Assembly (NCBI GenBank): GCA_000231825.2
Contig: JH720294.1
Coordinates: 1,270,082 to 1,291,704, forward strand
Direction: 5' to 3'
DNA: 21,623 bases
Source of the DNA: Tetrahymena elliotti 4EA
Taxonomy: Eukaryota > Ciliophora > Oligohymenophorea > Hymenostomatida > Tetrahymenidae
Below are positions 1 through 11,100 of the stretch, in pieces. The translations under genes and the position numbers were made by a program. The notes under the pieces were generated by a model. It had not been told where the DNA came from. It saw nothing but the letters and a program-made list of their open reading frames with translations, and searched no databases. Numbering within the stretch: the stretch's first letter is position 1; the number at the start of each line of letters is the position of its first letter.

Positions 1-245
1 GAATTCACAATTAATATTTTAGACCTTGGTAATTTTGTTAATTGTTTATGAAGGGTTACTTACTTTTATTACTTTAATTATGGATTTATACTTCTTTTAA
101 CTATTCCAAGCTTATATTGAAAACTAATAAATTTTCTTCTCATTATCATAATTATTTCGCTAAAATTCTATCTTCGTGTAACCTTACTTTTTCAAAAAAT
201 CAGCAAGTCTTTGTTATTAATTGTCCATTTTTTAATTCCTTTTAA
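1..245. repeat. Diverged repeat, copy 1 (partner at 1063-1315)
   Basis: This stretch aligns with 1063-1315. The best block is the sequence around 82-112 (ggatttatacttcttttaac onward), which is identical in the two copies; on either side there are scattered substitutions and small indels. The copy begins at or before the window edge. Read in the phase that is open in copy 2, copy 1 hits TGA at 49-51; read in its own best phase, copy 2 hits TGA instead. The similarity is therefore not explained by a shared coding frame. No terminal inverted repeats or transposase were seen. Confidence 0.7.
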
Positions 246-2349
246 CAATTGCTTCTTACATTAATTAACTATTTAGAAAGAGTAAAAGAATGAAAATAAA
301 TACATGCAATTTATTTTTTATATTGTTATTAAACTTAAATAAGTCATATGATAAATAAAAGAAATTTTAAGACTAACTTTTGTTGTATTTCCTCATTAAT
401 ATCACAAAGCCAAATTAAACTCGTTATGCTAGCAAACAATTAAATTTCTTTTTCAAAATTTAGGAAATGAAAATTTAATGAGAGACAAATAATGAGGATT
501 TATGAGTGGAGATATTTTTTCTTGTTTCAATGTAAAAAAAAAATAAATTTAGTTTTCATAAATTTTTTAATATTGATTACCAGAATATTGATTGATATGA
601 TAAGCAAAATTTTTAATTTCAGAGACAAATCATTCTCATCAAAAAACCTGATACAACTATATGGAAATATTATAAAATCAGGATAATTTCAACAATAATA
701 TGGAAAATGAATATTTGGTAGTATCATCTTTAAAACTATTAAGCAAACTACATCAAATTTAAGGTAATAGTGAAGGAGTTAGCAAAAGATATATTAATCT
801 TCAATAATATTCTTAATATATTGGATTCATTTTAATCAATTAAAACATTTTCTCTCTTTAGTCTTCAATGAAATAAGCCATTTTAATGAAGTTGATTTAG
901 CACAATAAGAATTTTACAAACTAATCTCTAAACAATATCTATGTTCAAATTATATTGATTAAATTAGTAATCATTTAAGCTGCCATTCTTTTCAAATTTT
1001 TGAGAGGTAACAATAAATTAATTTTCAAAAATTTCTGGAAGTTGGTCATATTTCTTTATGAATTAACAATAAATATTTTAGACCTTAGCAATTTTGTTAA
1101 TTTTTTAAGAAGGATGACTTACTTTTACTACTTTAATTATGGATTTATACTTCTTTTAACTATTCCAAGCTATAATCAATCTAAAGCTAATCATTTTTTT
1201 TATCATTATCATCCTTATTTTGTTAAAACTACAGCTTAGTGTAACCTTATTTTTTTAAAAAATGAGCAACTAACTCTTTGTTTTAAATCATCCATTTTTT
1301 TTAATTTATTTATCCTCTTCAATTAATCAAAAAAATAAAAAGAAAATAAGAATTAAATTTAATATGATATTGATTATTTTTCTGATTTAGTTATCAAAGG
1401 AAGATAATTAAAATATTAAAATAATATTATTATTTTTTAGTAACTTATTAATTAGTGCGCTTCAATATTCTTTAAAAAAAAGAATTTATTCTAAAATATT
1501 TTGATATTTTATTTTTCTTATTTAATATTTTAAACTTATGTGTTAGAGTATTATGATGTTCTATTATTAAATTAAAGTTTAAACTACAAAAGTATTTACT
1601 TCTGATACATTTTTAACAATTTTCTAATTATTAGAATTTATTATGTCTGACCTTTCATAATTTTATTTAAATGAGTTTTAAATGATTTCTCAATATGTTC
1701 AAATTAAATTTTTCTTGTTAATAGATACCTCAGCAAAAACATAATATATGATAAAAAAATTAATCCATCTTCCATAAAGATTTTTAAAAAATTAAGTTTT
1801 TTAAATTTATGAACTCTCTTGAAAGCTTAATTAAGAGGTAAAGTATTTCATATTATAGATAACAATATCTTTTATAAATTATAAGCATCTCCTTTTAAAT
1901 ACTTTAAATGAAATGTTGAAAAAAGATTATAATTAAAAAAAATATTTATTAAAATAAAATTTAAATTGAACTTTTTAGAAGCTTTTATATTAAAAAAACC
2001 ATTCATTTTTAATTTAAATATTAAATAATTTCATTTAAAGTTGAATTTTTTTTTGTATCCAATTTATTTTATTATTTATGATATAATTTTAATTTATTTT
2101 TTATTGAATGATTTATGATAGGTTTGTTTATTCATTTTATTTTTAGTAATATTAAAGTTTATTTTTAAATGAGTTTATGATAATTCATTGATTCTAAAAG
2201 AACCAGTCCATTTTTTGATGGAGTTGCATTCAAAAACTGAAAAACAGATCAAGATATTCTAAAGATTAAGTAATTAATTAAATAAAATTTCTTTTAGAAA
2301 GTAAGTGCATTGATAGATATTAGCGAATTTAGATAGTTTATAATAGAAG
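246..2349. other. AT-rich stretch with no supported gene
   Basis: Apart from the repeat at 1063-1315, this is poly-A/T-rich sequence with the base usage of ciliate intergenic DNA. TGA-free frames exist (492-709; 661 or 700 to 1605) but such frames arise by chance when TGA is the only stop in very AT-rich DNA. Their translations are rich in I, N, F, L, Y and Q with no motif, and the longer one is not conserved in the repeat copy. A short ATG frame at 2218 just upstream of the first real gene fails to join its coding phase. The 5' flank and promoter of the gene starting at 2350 must lie at the right end, but no element can be recognised. Confidence 0.5.
1063..1315. repeat. Diverged repeat, copy 2 (partner at 1-245)
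   Basis: Direct-orientation partner of the repeat at the left edge of the window, about 1060 nt away. It shares the run from ttttagacctt through the 30-nt identical core and continues less exactly past a shared gtgtaacctta motif to the T-rich end near 1310. It lies inside a long TGA-free frame (661 or 700 to 1605), but that frame is interrupted in copy 1, so I treat it as non-coding duplicated DNA. Confidence 0.7.
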
Positions 2350-4645
2350 ATGAAACTGAAAGTATAAGTAGAAGATTTAAAATTAAATATTAATGTAGGA
2401 TAAGGGTTAAATGACTTCGTTTGGCTAGCATTAGCTGCTGCCAAGCTTTACGGTAAAACGAAGTATCCCCCTGGAAATTATTTGCCAGCAATATTAAAAA
2501 TATTTGATTATGTACCCAATCCAAGGTAGAGAATTCTTCAAATTCATCTTGCTTATTATCTAATTAAGAATTAAAAGATTAAATTTACTTTTAAATAAAA
2601 GACAAAAGATATGCAACATGTTCAAAGATGAAAAAGATATTAATGATGATAGTTAAATTATAGTAGAATTATACAAGCCAAACATGATTTAGACTGAAGA
2701 GCATAAAAGTAAATTTGCAGTTTCAGTTTAAGTGTATTTTTTCATATTAATAATAATAAATAAAAAAGAATGGTTTGAAATGGCTTTTGGTAAAGAAAGA
2801 AATAGAATGAATATAAGTTTTAATTGGTGGACTGATAAACAAAAAGATAAAAGAAAAGATATTTCTATTTCATATTTTGTAAGACTTAAATACGCCCTTT
2901 ACAAAGAAGTAAGTTCATTTATTTTTTTAAATAGGCCTCCGCCCATTCATTCAACCTATCAAATTCATAGCTTTTTAATAAAAAATTAATTCAAATAAAA
3001 TAAATAGCTCAGAATAGAATTTAACCCTTCAGATTACCGTTCTCCTATTAACGTTCCATTAGTTGAATAAGAGTTAAAAGCATTCATTCATTCATTTTTA
3101 TAAATAATAAATTAATTTATTCATTTTATTAATCCTTTGAAATTTAAAAGACTAGGAAATATAATGACTTATAACGCTGAAATGAATTTACCTTTTGGAG
3201 AAATTTCTTATGAACTTGTTTAGGTTTTGAGAGATGAAAAAAATGATGAAGGTAGCTAGCTTTACATAATAATAATAATGATTTATTTAACTGAATCAGT
3301 TTCATTTACATGATTATTAATAATTTATTTTAGATTTGTTGAAGTCTTCATTTATATAAATCATTTTTATTAATAATAGAAAGATAAAATGTGATTTAGA
3401 GTTAGAATTTTAAGTTTGAAGTCAATCCAAATCCTATTTCACAAGAAGAAATTCTAAAGAAAATTAAAGATGGAATGAAGATTCCTGAGCATCTTTCACA
3501 ACAATTATAGTAGTAAGAAGCTGAAATCAAAAAGGAAGCTTAAACTGGTAGTTTTTGTCCATTTACTTTTGAGACTCTCTGGGTTGTCATTGAAAATAAT
3601 CCTAAGGCATAATAATTCTTAGAATTTGTAAAATTATTTCTATTATTTCAAATTAATATTTAAAAAACATGTTTAAAAATTAAAGTAAGATAAGATAAAA
3701 GAAAAAATTAACTAAACAATTAGTGAAAATATGAATAAAATATATGAAATATTCTTCTAATACTCAATGCTTTACATTCAAAAAACTGATAAAAAAGATG
3801 AAATTGCTATTCCCATCTAGGATGTTATGCATTTCTTGAAGTTTTATGAAGTCATGAAGGATAGTCAAAATGTTTTTTCTTTTATTGAATTCTATGGAAT
3901 GGATGATAAAAGAAATAATTCCCCTTAAGCTTCTTTAGATTTGTCTAATGGCATTAAATTCCCTGAATTTATATTTATTATTTTAAAGGCTACTGAATAC
4001 ATTCAGACTACCAACCTGATGAGTGATGGTGAAAGTAAAAATCCTAATTAATATTTCATTAGAATGTTAATATAAATTATAATTGAATAGGTTTTGATAT
4101 GAGCTTAGATACTTTAGTAAAAAGAATTGTAAGTATTGATAATAACGAAGATGAATTCAATGAATTCTAAAAACACATGAAATACAACATCACATTAATG
4201 AACTTTATCAGAGTAAATTAAAAATTTTTAATAGAAATAATTCTTTAAATATTTAATAAAATAAATAAATAAGGAAAACTCGTATAATTTGATACAAATT
4301 TTTGTTGAAAAATTGCAAGATTCTTTGCAAATAGCTGATAAAAAATTCCATATGCTTAAAGAAGAAGTTAAGACTTTGATTACAGAAGCAGGATTCAAAG
4401 GTGATAATTTAGATGAAATAGTAAATACTTGCTTCTAAGAGTTGCTTGCAGAAGATAAGTATCAAGGATTTGAGGGTATCTTCTTTTATGAATACTTGCA
4501 AGTAATGCAATGGCTCAGTCTTGTTTTAATTGCAGACAGTGAAGAAGAAAGAGAATATGAAAATGATAATCCTTAAGATGAAGTAGAGGAAGGAGTTGAT
4601 ATTTTAATAGAAAAGTTTAGATTTTTCTTAAGTCAATTTAAGTGA
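2350..4645 (+). CDS. Unrecognised nine-exon ciliate protein, 559 residues
   Basis: I do not recognise this protein. Proposed exons: 2350-2525, 2602-2708, 2769-2908, 3008-3072, 3151-3251, 3380-3627, 3686-4034, 4091-4212 and 4274-4645; all introns are GT...AG and all phases agree, giving 560 codons ending in TGA. The ATG at 2350 opens a well-composed frame (MKLKVQVEDLKLNINVGQG), then a hydrophobic stretch with W and LALAAAKLYG near residues 24-35. The middle is charged and helical, with a Q-rich patch (LSQQLQQQEAE) near residue 250. The C-terminal 120 residues are acidic and helical, with EEEREYEN near residue 525. No signal peptide or membrane segment is evident, so it is probably cytosolic or cytoskeletal. 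Least certain are intron 2709-2768 (reading through is also open) and intron 3073-3150 (also in-frame if retained). It is convergent with the transaminase gene. Confidence 0.75.
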
Positions 4646-5478
4646 TTTTATAAATATGGTATTCTAAATATTTGATCTAATTATCTTGTAAATTAATTCT
4701 TATTATCGTTTCAATAATAAAATTTATTTTATATTTTATTAATTATAAAAATATGAATATTAATAAAAATAATTCAATTTTAATATTTTTTTATTATCTT
4801 AGTTCTTGAATTAATTAACTAACTTTACTTTCAACCTATTTTGTTCTTTTTATTCGAGGTTTTTATTTGAAAAATGTATACCTTTTATTTTAATTTAAAA
4901 CATATAAATAGATTCAACTTTTTCAAATAAATCATGTATTTTCGACTTGTGACTTTTTTAATTTTCAGGTTTATCATTTGAAATTATTTGTGATTAAAAT
5001 GATTTGAAATACAAAATAATCTTTTTAATATTTAAAATGAAAAGGTTTTTATGACTTATTTAAAAGATCCAAAAATAAATATTCATCTTTCTTAAAATAA
5101 TAAAATAAGGAAATACTCAAAGAAATTAAGTAACCTTTATAATTTCCAAACAAATAGTTTTGGAGCTTGTTTTGTAAATAAAAATAGTAGAATTTTGAAA
5201 TAAAAAAGTTATTTGAAATAAATTTATGATTTAGAAAGCTCTTATTTTTTAATTCAATCAATAAAGATGTTCAATTTTCAAAAAAATCATTTTGGTGGAG
5301 AATGATTTTAATAAAAATTTAAAATTGTTTCTTAAAATAAAAAAATAAATTTAATATTGAAATCAAATGTAATTTAGGGTTATTTCAGTGGAGAAAATAT
5401 TGATATTTATTAAGATTAAAAAAATATAGAAAAATACAAAATAAATATTATAAAAAATTTTGATTTATATTATTTTAA
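4646..5478. other. Convergent intergenic region
   Basis: This stretch separates the 3' ends of two convergent genes and should hold both 3' UTRs and polyadenylation sites. AATAAA-like strings are too frequent here to be informative. The minus-strand frame at 5049-5261 can be extended through TAA codons but is composed almost wholly of F, Y, L, N, K and I and has no motif, so it is not called as a gene. The only clear structure is the hairpin at 5283-5309. Confidence 0.6.
5283..5309. other. Perfect 9-bp hairpin in 3' intergenic DNA
   Basis: AAAATCATT at 5283-5291 and AATGATTTT at 5301-5309 are exact reverse complements around a 9-nt GC-containing loop (ttggtggag). It lies about 170 nt past the stop of the minus-strand transaminase gene and 640 nt past the stop of the plus-strand gene. 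It could be an RNA structure in the transaminase 3' UTR; in such AT-rich DNA chance is also possible. Confidence 0.35.
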
Positions 5479-7096
5479 TCAGTTGTAAGAGACAGGGATA
5501 GAAACACCTTTACTTTGAAGGTATTCTTATATGGCATGGACAAGATTTAAGATATCTTATTCATAGATTTCACCAATAGATCCAATTCTGAAAGAATCAG
5601 CCTTAGTCAATTTACCAGGATAAATAACTAAACCTTAGCTGGCCAAGAAATTGTACATTTCTAATTGATAATATTTTTAAGTTTATAATTTATAAGAAAT
5701 TGAATTTTTACCTTCAAACTTAAAGCTAGGGTGAGTGGGGGTAAGGAATGTAGTAATAATACATCCTTAGAAAGTTTAATCAATGTATAATTTGAAACCT
5801 AAATCAGTCATTTTCTAAACAAGCAATCTTTAATAATAAATATTTTTTTAATTAACATTTTAATTAAAATAATTTTTTACTTTTGGTTGCTGCTGTATCT
5901 TTTGAATCTGGCGGGGAGACCTCCAAGAGCTAAGTATTCATCGATAGCAACCTTGGTAGCTTTCAAAACGTGGGTAGGAGGAGTAAATCTAAATTATCCA
6001 TTGGATTCAAGTCCTTACCATTAGTCATATAAATCAAGAACAAGAGATCTAGCATTACCTACATAGGTTTTTTTGTTATCAAATTTATTTCAAATGATTG
6101 TATTTAAAAGCAATTAATTACCTTTGGTGGCTTAAAGGACATCAGTCTTAACAACTGCAAAAGAGAATCCGGGAATACCTTAAAGATTCTTATTAGAAGA
6201 GGCAACTACGTAATCAATACCAGCTTCCTTAGGATTAATTCTGTAAGCACCAAAACTGCTCATAGCATCCACCAAAAAGATGATCTTTATTATGAAAGAA
6301 TAAATATGAAATTCAATCACTCAAAAAAAAATAATTTAGTTTACATTTTTATTGAAATCCTTAACAACCTTAGCAACTTCTTCAATAGGATTAATAAGTC
6401 CTAAATTTATTTTTAATAAATTATTAATTTAATTCAAAATGTTGAATTTTTAAATCTTTAAAGAATTTCTGGAATATCCTGAATTAATTGATATCTTTAT
6501 TCAAATGTATTATTTATTTATTTATTCTCTCTTAAGAATTATCTTTCTATCATTAATTAAATACCTGAGGTGGTTTCAGAGTGGATCATACTAACGTGGG
6601 TAACATCAGGATTTTCTTATAATTTCTTAGCTACATCTGCAGCAACAACAACTTGGTTGTCATCGTAATCAATTGCGATGTAATTGATATTATTGTATTG
6701 AGCAATCTTTTATTGTCTAATACCATAAGCGCCATTAGCGATAATTAATAATTTATGGTTGGTCTTGGGAATAGCTGTGGTAAGAGCAGCTTCAATACCA
6801 TAAGTACCACTTCCTTGAATGAGTATGCATTCATATTCACCTTTTTAAACTTCGCAAATGCTTAAGATGTCGTTTCTGATATCTTTAACAACTTAGATAA
6901 ATTGAGGATCTCTAGAACCATAGTCATAATTCATAGAGTTTTTGACAGTCATAGTAGTCAACAAAGGACCAGGAGTGAATAACTTAGGTTGCTTGGGACC
7001 TGACTTGTTTTCAGTAGATTCTGTAGAAGAGCCTGTCTTAGTAGCCTCAATCTTTTCTTTTAAGATTAATTTTTTAAAGCCTGAATATAAAAACAT
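5479..7096 (-). CDS. 2-aminoethylphosphonate--pyruvate transaminase (PhnW family), 408 residues, six exons
   Basis: A class V (fold type I) PLP aminotransferase that exchanges the amino group between 2-aminoethylphosphonate/pyruvate and phosphonoacetaldehyde/alanine. Exons in transcript order: 7096-6565, 6400-6345, 6284-6122, 6058-5881, 5827-5712 and 5660-5479; the five introns are 164, 60, 63, 53 and 51 nt, GT...AG, and phases match, giving 409 codons including TGA. Visible family hallmarks: FTPGPL near residue 40, [10 protein letters not shown] near 94, MIHSETTSG near 170, VDAMSSFG near 201 with the PLP-contacting Asp202, SSNKNLQGIPGF with the Schiff-base Lys228, RFTPPTH near 274, and YPGK...[12 protein letters not shown] near 362-381. 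The combination separates PhnW from alanine-glyoxylate aminotransferases. About 38 residues precede FTPGPL; they are Lys- and Ser/Thr-rich and might be an organelle-targeting extension. Length otherwise fits the family (about 360-370 residues). Ciliates make 2-aminoethylphosphonate lipids, so the enzyme may serve synthesis, turnover or both. Confidence 0.95.
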
Positions 7097-8189
7097 TGAT
7101 CTATCTAGTCTTGTTTGTGAAAGTTCTTTTTATTTTATGAAAATATAATTTTTTTTGATTAATTAATTAAATTAATGATTATTAATTGTTTATAAATTTA
7201 TAGACTGACAAGCAACAAGGTATTAATTTATAGAAATATTTATATCTTACTTAACTATGCTAATTTACTTTTATTATCTAATTTAATAACTAACTATCAA
7301 TTTACATATTTTTCTTCACCACACACAATATCTACAAAATTATTTTTCTTCCTTCAATCTCTCCTCTATTTAGGAGAATAAATCAGCTCAAAAAGAGTTA
7401 AGTCATTCATTAAATATATTTTATATCTTCTTTTTTCAAATAAAAATTGTTTTTTTCTTTTCCTTACTTAATTGAGAGAGCTAATTTGTTCAACTTTTTT
7501 TTTATCTAATTCCCAACAAATAATTTAAAAATGAAATATTATTTATATAGTTAGTTTAATACATGAATATCTATAAAATTATTTTTTACTAAACCAATTG
7601 AATTTCCCTATTTATTATCCTCCTATTTATTAAATGATTAAAAGGAGTTAACACTTTCACTCAATAAAATTGAAGAATAATTTGTAAGATGAAATGTTTC
7701 TATATTTTCTTACTTATACTACCTTGAAAGAAATGAATAATCCATGCAATAATTTTACATAATCCCATCAAACAATAATCATATATAATCATTTTTTTAA
7801 AAGTCTTTTGAATACATGAATATTAAGATAATACTAAATCTATGGAAAATATGATAGAAAAGATGAAACTTTGAAACATAATCTATGTATGTATCTATTA
7901 CATGAATTGATAAATTGATTAATACATACTGAACTTAATTAATTTTGACAATTGGTAAATATCTTTTATTTTTATTTAAAAATGTGATGCACATTCGGTG
8001 TAAAAAACTTCTGGAAAAGTTCTTTTTTGATGCAATAGATTGGTGTTTTTAGTTGACTAATTTTGGTAGATCATATGTTATGTCATTTATGGGAGAAATA
8101 TTTTGGATTATCTAATTAATCGAACATTCAAGCCAAAATTAATGTATAGCCAGCTATTTATTCAGCTTATTTAATTATTAATTAAAAAA
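7097..8189. other. Intergenic region upstream of the transaminase gene
   Basis: Both flanking genes are on the minus strand, so this interval contains the transaminase promoter and 5' UTR (right next to 7097) and the 3' UTR of the zinc-finger/propeller gene (next to 8189). No promoter element can be assigned. Two segments, about 7320-7420 and 7563-7680, look like degenerate copies of one sequence: aatatctacaaaattatttt versus aatatctataaaattatttt, then ctcctctattta versus cctcctattta, then aaagagttaa versus aaaggagttaa. A comparatively GC-richer patch with an imperfect hairpin lies at 7985-8030. Confidence 0.5.
8002..8028. other. Imperfect hairpin flanked by A and T runs
   Basis: The sequence reads an A run, CTT, CTGGA, AAAG, TTC, then a T run. 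AACTT pairs with AAGTT, and the flanking A and T runs can extend the stem around a small bulge. It is about 165 nt beyond the stop codon of the minus-strand propeller gene, so it could be a 3'-end RNA structure. It also contains a TTCnnGAA core, but the third unit of a heat-shock element is one base out of register. Confidence 0.25.
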
Positions 8190-11100
8190 TCACTGATAAG
8201 AAACCATCATTTCTAGCTCAAAGATTTCTATGTCAGATTTCGAAAGGTGATTTACCACAGTAAATCTTACATTTACTTTTCCTAACTAGTTGTTCTCATA
8301 AGCTGATAATATTTGAACTTTAGACTATACGTCAGTCCATTTGATGTTTGTATATTCTATACTTTCATATAATAATCTACCTTTAATCACAGACGTTCCT
8401 TTTGATAATAAAAAGTCTGGTGCTTGCTTTTCCCAGAGTTTCAGGGTTTCTGAATAGCCACTTTTTAACTCGAGCAGTTTTATTTTATGATCTCCTCCAA
8501 AAATGAGAATCCACACAGTTCTTTACTTTTTTCTAGGTTCTATTAAAATCATATCCTTTATTGTATTATTAGCTTGCTCTGTTAAAACAGGAATAACTGC
8601 TTCCTCTGTCAATCTTATATTATTCTATGCTGTTCTAAGTATAACTAGACATCCTTCTTTATAGTCCTCTTTGTCATCGAATCTTAAGTTTCCACAAATA
8701 ATATGCTGAAATTTCAAATAGCTTTCTTCCTAATTAAAGCCAGTCGTCATCATCAGACAATTAATGTCGTGTGTTCCTATTATTAAATCAAATATGTTTC
8801 TAAATTAAAAACGTAAAATTTCTTAGGAATTTGTCTTTATAAAAAATCTATTTAAATCTGACATCATACATTCATCATTCAAAATTATAAAACTAAACTG
8901 AATCATACTCCAACAATTTTTGAATTATTTAAAATAAAAATTGATCAAAATTTTATTCAATTTACAAGCAACAAAATAAGCTTTGTTTTGAAGAAAAATA
9001 TTTTATTGATCAGACAATTCATGTTGTGTGTTTCTATTATTAAGTCTAATTTGTTTCTAAAAAAATGTAAAATTTCTCAAGAAATTTTCTAAATATAAAA
9101 ACTAATGTAATCTGACATCATTGTTTCAAAAGTATAAAACTAAATTGAAATCATACCCCAACAATTTTTAAATTATTTAAAATTAAAATAGATTAAAAAT
9201 AAATTCAGAGCATAAATAATAAAATAAGCTTTGTTTTCAGTTAAAATATTTTATTTTTTTTTCTGATTTCATTAATCATTCATTTTTGAATGTACAAATT
9301 AAACATTTTCATTAAATTTTCTTTCGATTTAAAAAATTTCATAACAAAAAATTTGAAAAGAATACCTGAATAGAAAGATGTCACATCTTGTTCAACTCTT
9401 AAATGGTTTATCATTTTTATTGTGTGGAATCTAATTTTCTCATTGCTAGATGAAATAAAAAATTTTCCTTCCTCAACTGTGTGTAAATTAGTTATTGGAG
9501 AATCATAGACATATGGTAAGATATTAATTGGTAAGGAATTCTCTACACTGAAGATAGCTATTGATCCTGATGAGTATCCAACTATGAAAAACTCATTTAA
9601 ATATAACTGAGCCAGACAGGTAACAGCCTCTGTTGTTTTCTTTTCAAATGTTCTGTAATTCTTAACAGATAAATTTATAGGTTCTTATCCATCAAATCTT
9701 CTTAGTATATCCAGTTTATAACTTAATATTGTAGATTCATCACTGTATGTTCCAACAATTAACACTGGTGACCATTCAGCAACTTCATCTTACTCTTTTC
9801 TAATTAGCAGCATGCTTTTAACTCCTTATTAGGCTTTTGTATCAATCTTTGTAATAACTTATTTATCTTGAATTCTATAAAATTCAATAAATTAGTTAAA
9901 CCTCCCTGCAATAGCTATTATGTCTTCGCTAATCACACATAAACATGAGAGGTCTTTTATTGATGATTTTATTGTAGATAATTTTATTATATTTCCATTT
10001 GTAACAGTTTTAAATATTCTTCCTAAAAGACATTTCTTTCTTGCACTATCGACACTACATTATAAGAATTCTCCACCTTAAACATAATCACCTAATCTCG
10101 GTGCAAATATTTATATAGATCCTTATGAATGTGGTGCTATCTGTGAATTGTTTCCTTATAAATTTAAACCAAATATGCTTGGCATTGATTAAGAAGAAAG
10201 AGAATTTCCAATTTTAGCTTTTTCTGCAATATACAAATCAACTGCATCTTTGCTTCCCGCTCCAATATATTACCTATTAGCTTAACGGTAAATCGAATTT
10301 TCATCATAAATACTTTAATTTGCTGGTCTTTTTCTAACTTAAGTCTCAAGTAGAGTAGGTTTCAAATATTCTATTTAATTAACAAATTCTTTTTTACCTC
10401 CACCAAATTTTATTTAGAAGACATCTCCTGGCTTAAAATCTTACTGAGGAGGCTTTAAATAAAGTAAACTAGAATTTTATTATGATTGAATTTTATTAGC
10501 TTAGCTTATACCAGGGATGTTAGTGTCTATAGAGAATATATCATCTAACTTCTATCTAAAATCCTTTTTAAATTTACTCTAAACAGCTAAAGTAGCCACA
10601 TCGAATTCAGGTACTTTAGGACTTAATCTATGCAAATCAATAGCATCTTAAATAATTTATTATTACTATGTTAAATGCAATTTAACTTATTTTGAAATAT
10701 CTTTCATATCTACTTAAAATTCATTTGATATCCTAAAAGCTTTTTCATAATCTCTCAGCACTAACTCTTTCTTATTATTTGAAGAAAAAGTACCTCCTTC
10801 ACCTAATTGAGAAACTGTATGTGCAATATACTTTGCAAAATGATCTCTTCTTACATGCTATTTATGCATTAATTTATGTATAACAACATCACTTTTTATC
10901 ATACTATCTTCAAATTCATTTTCAAATATATTATAATATTTATGAACAGATGCAACAAATACAGAAAAGTGATCAATTAGTGAATCTACAAATTCTTTAG
11001 CCATTGAAATCAACAAATCACGAAATCTAACACAATTCTCTACCTCATCTTTCAAAACTGATTTTTTATCTGTTTAAGATTGAATTAAATCACTAATAAA

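Noticed and set aside
492..709. Short plus-strand frame
   Set aside because: Small, low-complexity, no motif, and it ends at TGA without a plausible splice to a longer frame.
661..1605. TGA-free frame of about 300 codons on the plus strand (start at 661 or 700)
   Set aside because: Composition is I/N/L/F/Q-rich with no motif, TGA-free frames of this size can occur by chance here, and the repeat copy at 1-245 has a TGA in the same phase. It could still be real; RNA evidence would decide.
2218..2349. Possible earlier start and first exon (ATG at 2218, intron 2270-2297)
   Set aside because: After the 28-nt intron the phase does not lead into the coding frame that begins at 2350; both joins meet TGA.
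5049..5261. Minus-strand frame in the convergent intergenic region
   Set aside because: Low-complexity F/Y/L/K/N translation, no motif, and it lies in expected 3' UTR sequence.
6942..7148. Plus-strand frame opposite the start of the transaminase gene
   Set aside because: It is the antisense shadow of an exon with strong family motifs.
8008..8024. Heat-shock element (TTCnnGAAnnTTC)
   Set aside because: The third unit is spaced by three bases rather than two, and the site is beyond the 3' end of one gene and about 900 nt from the start of the next.
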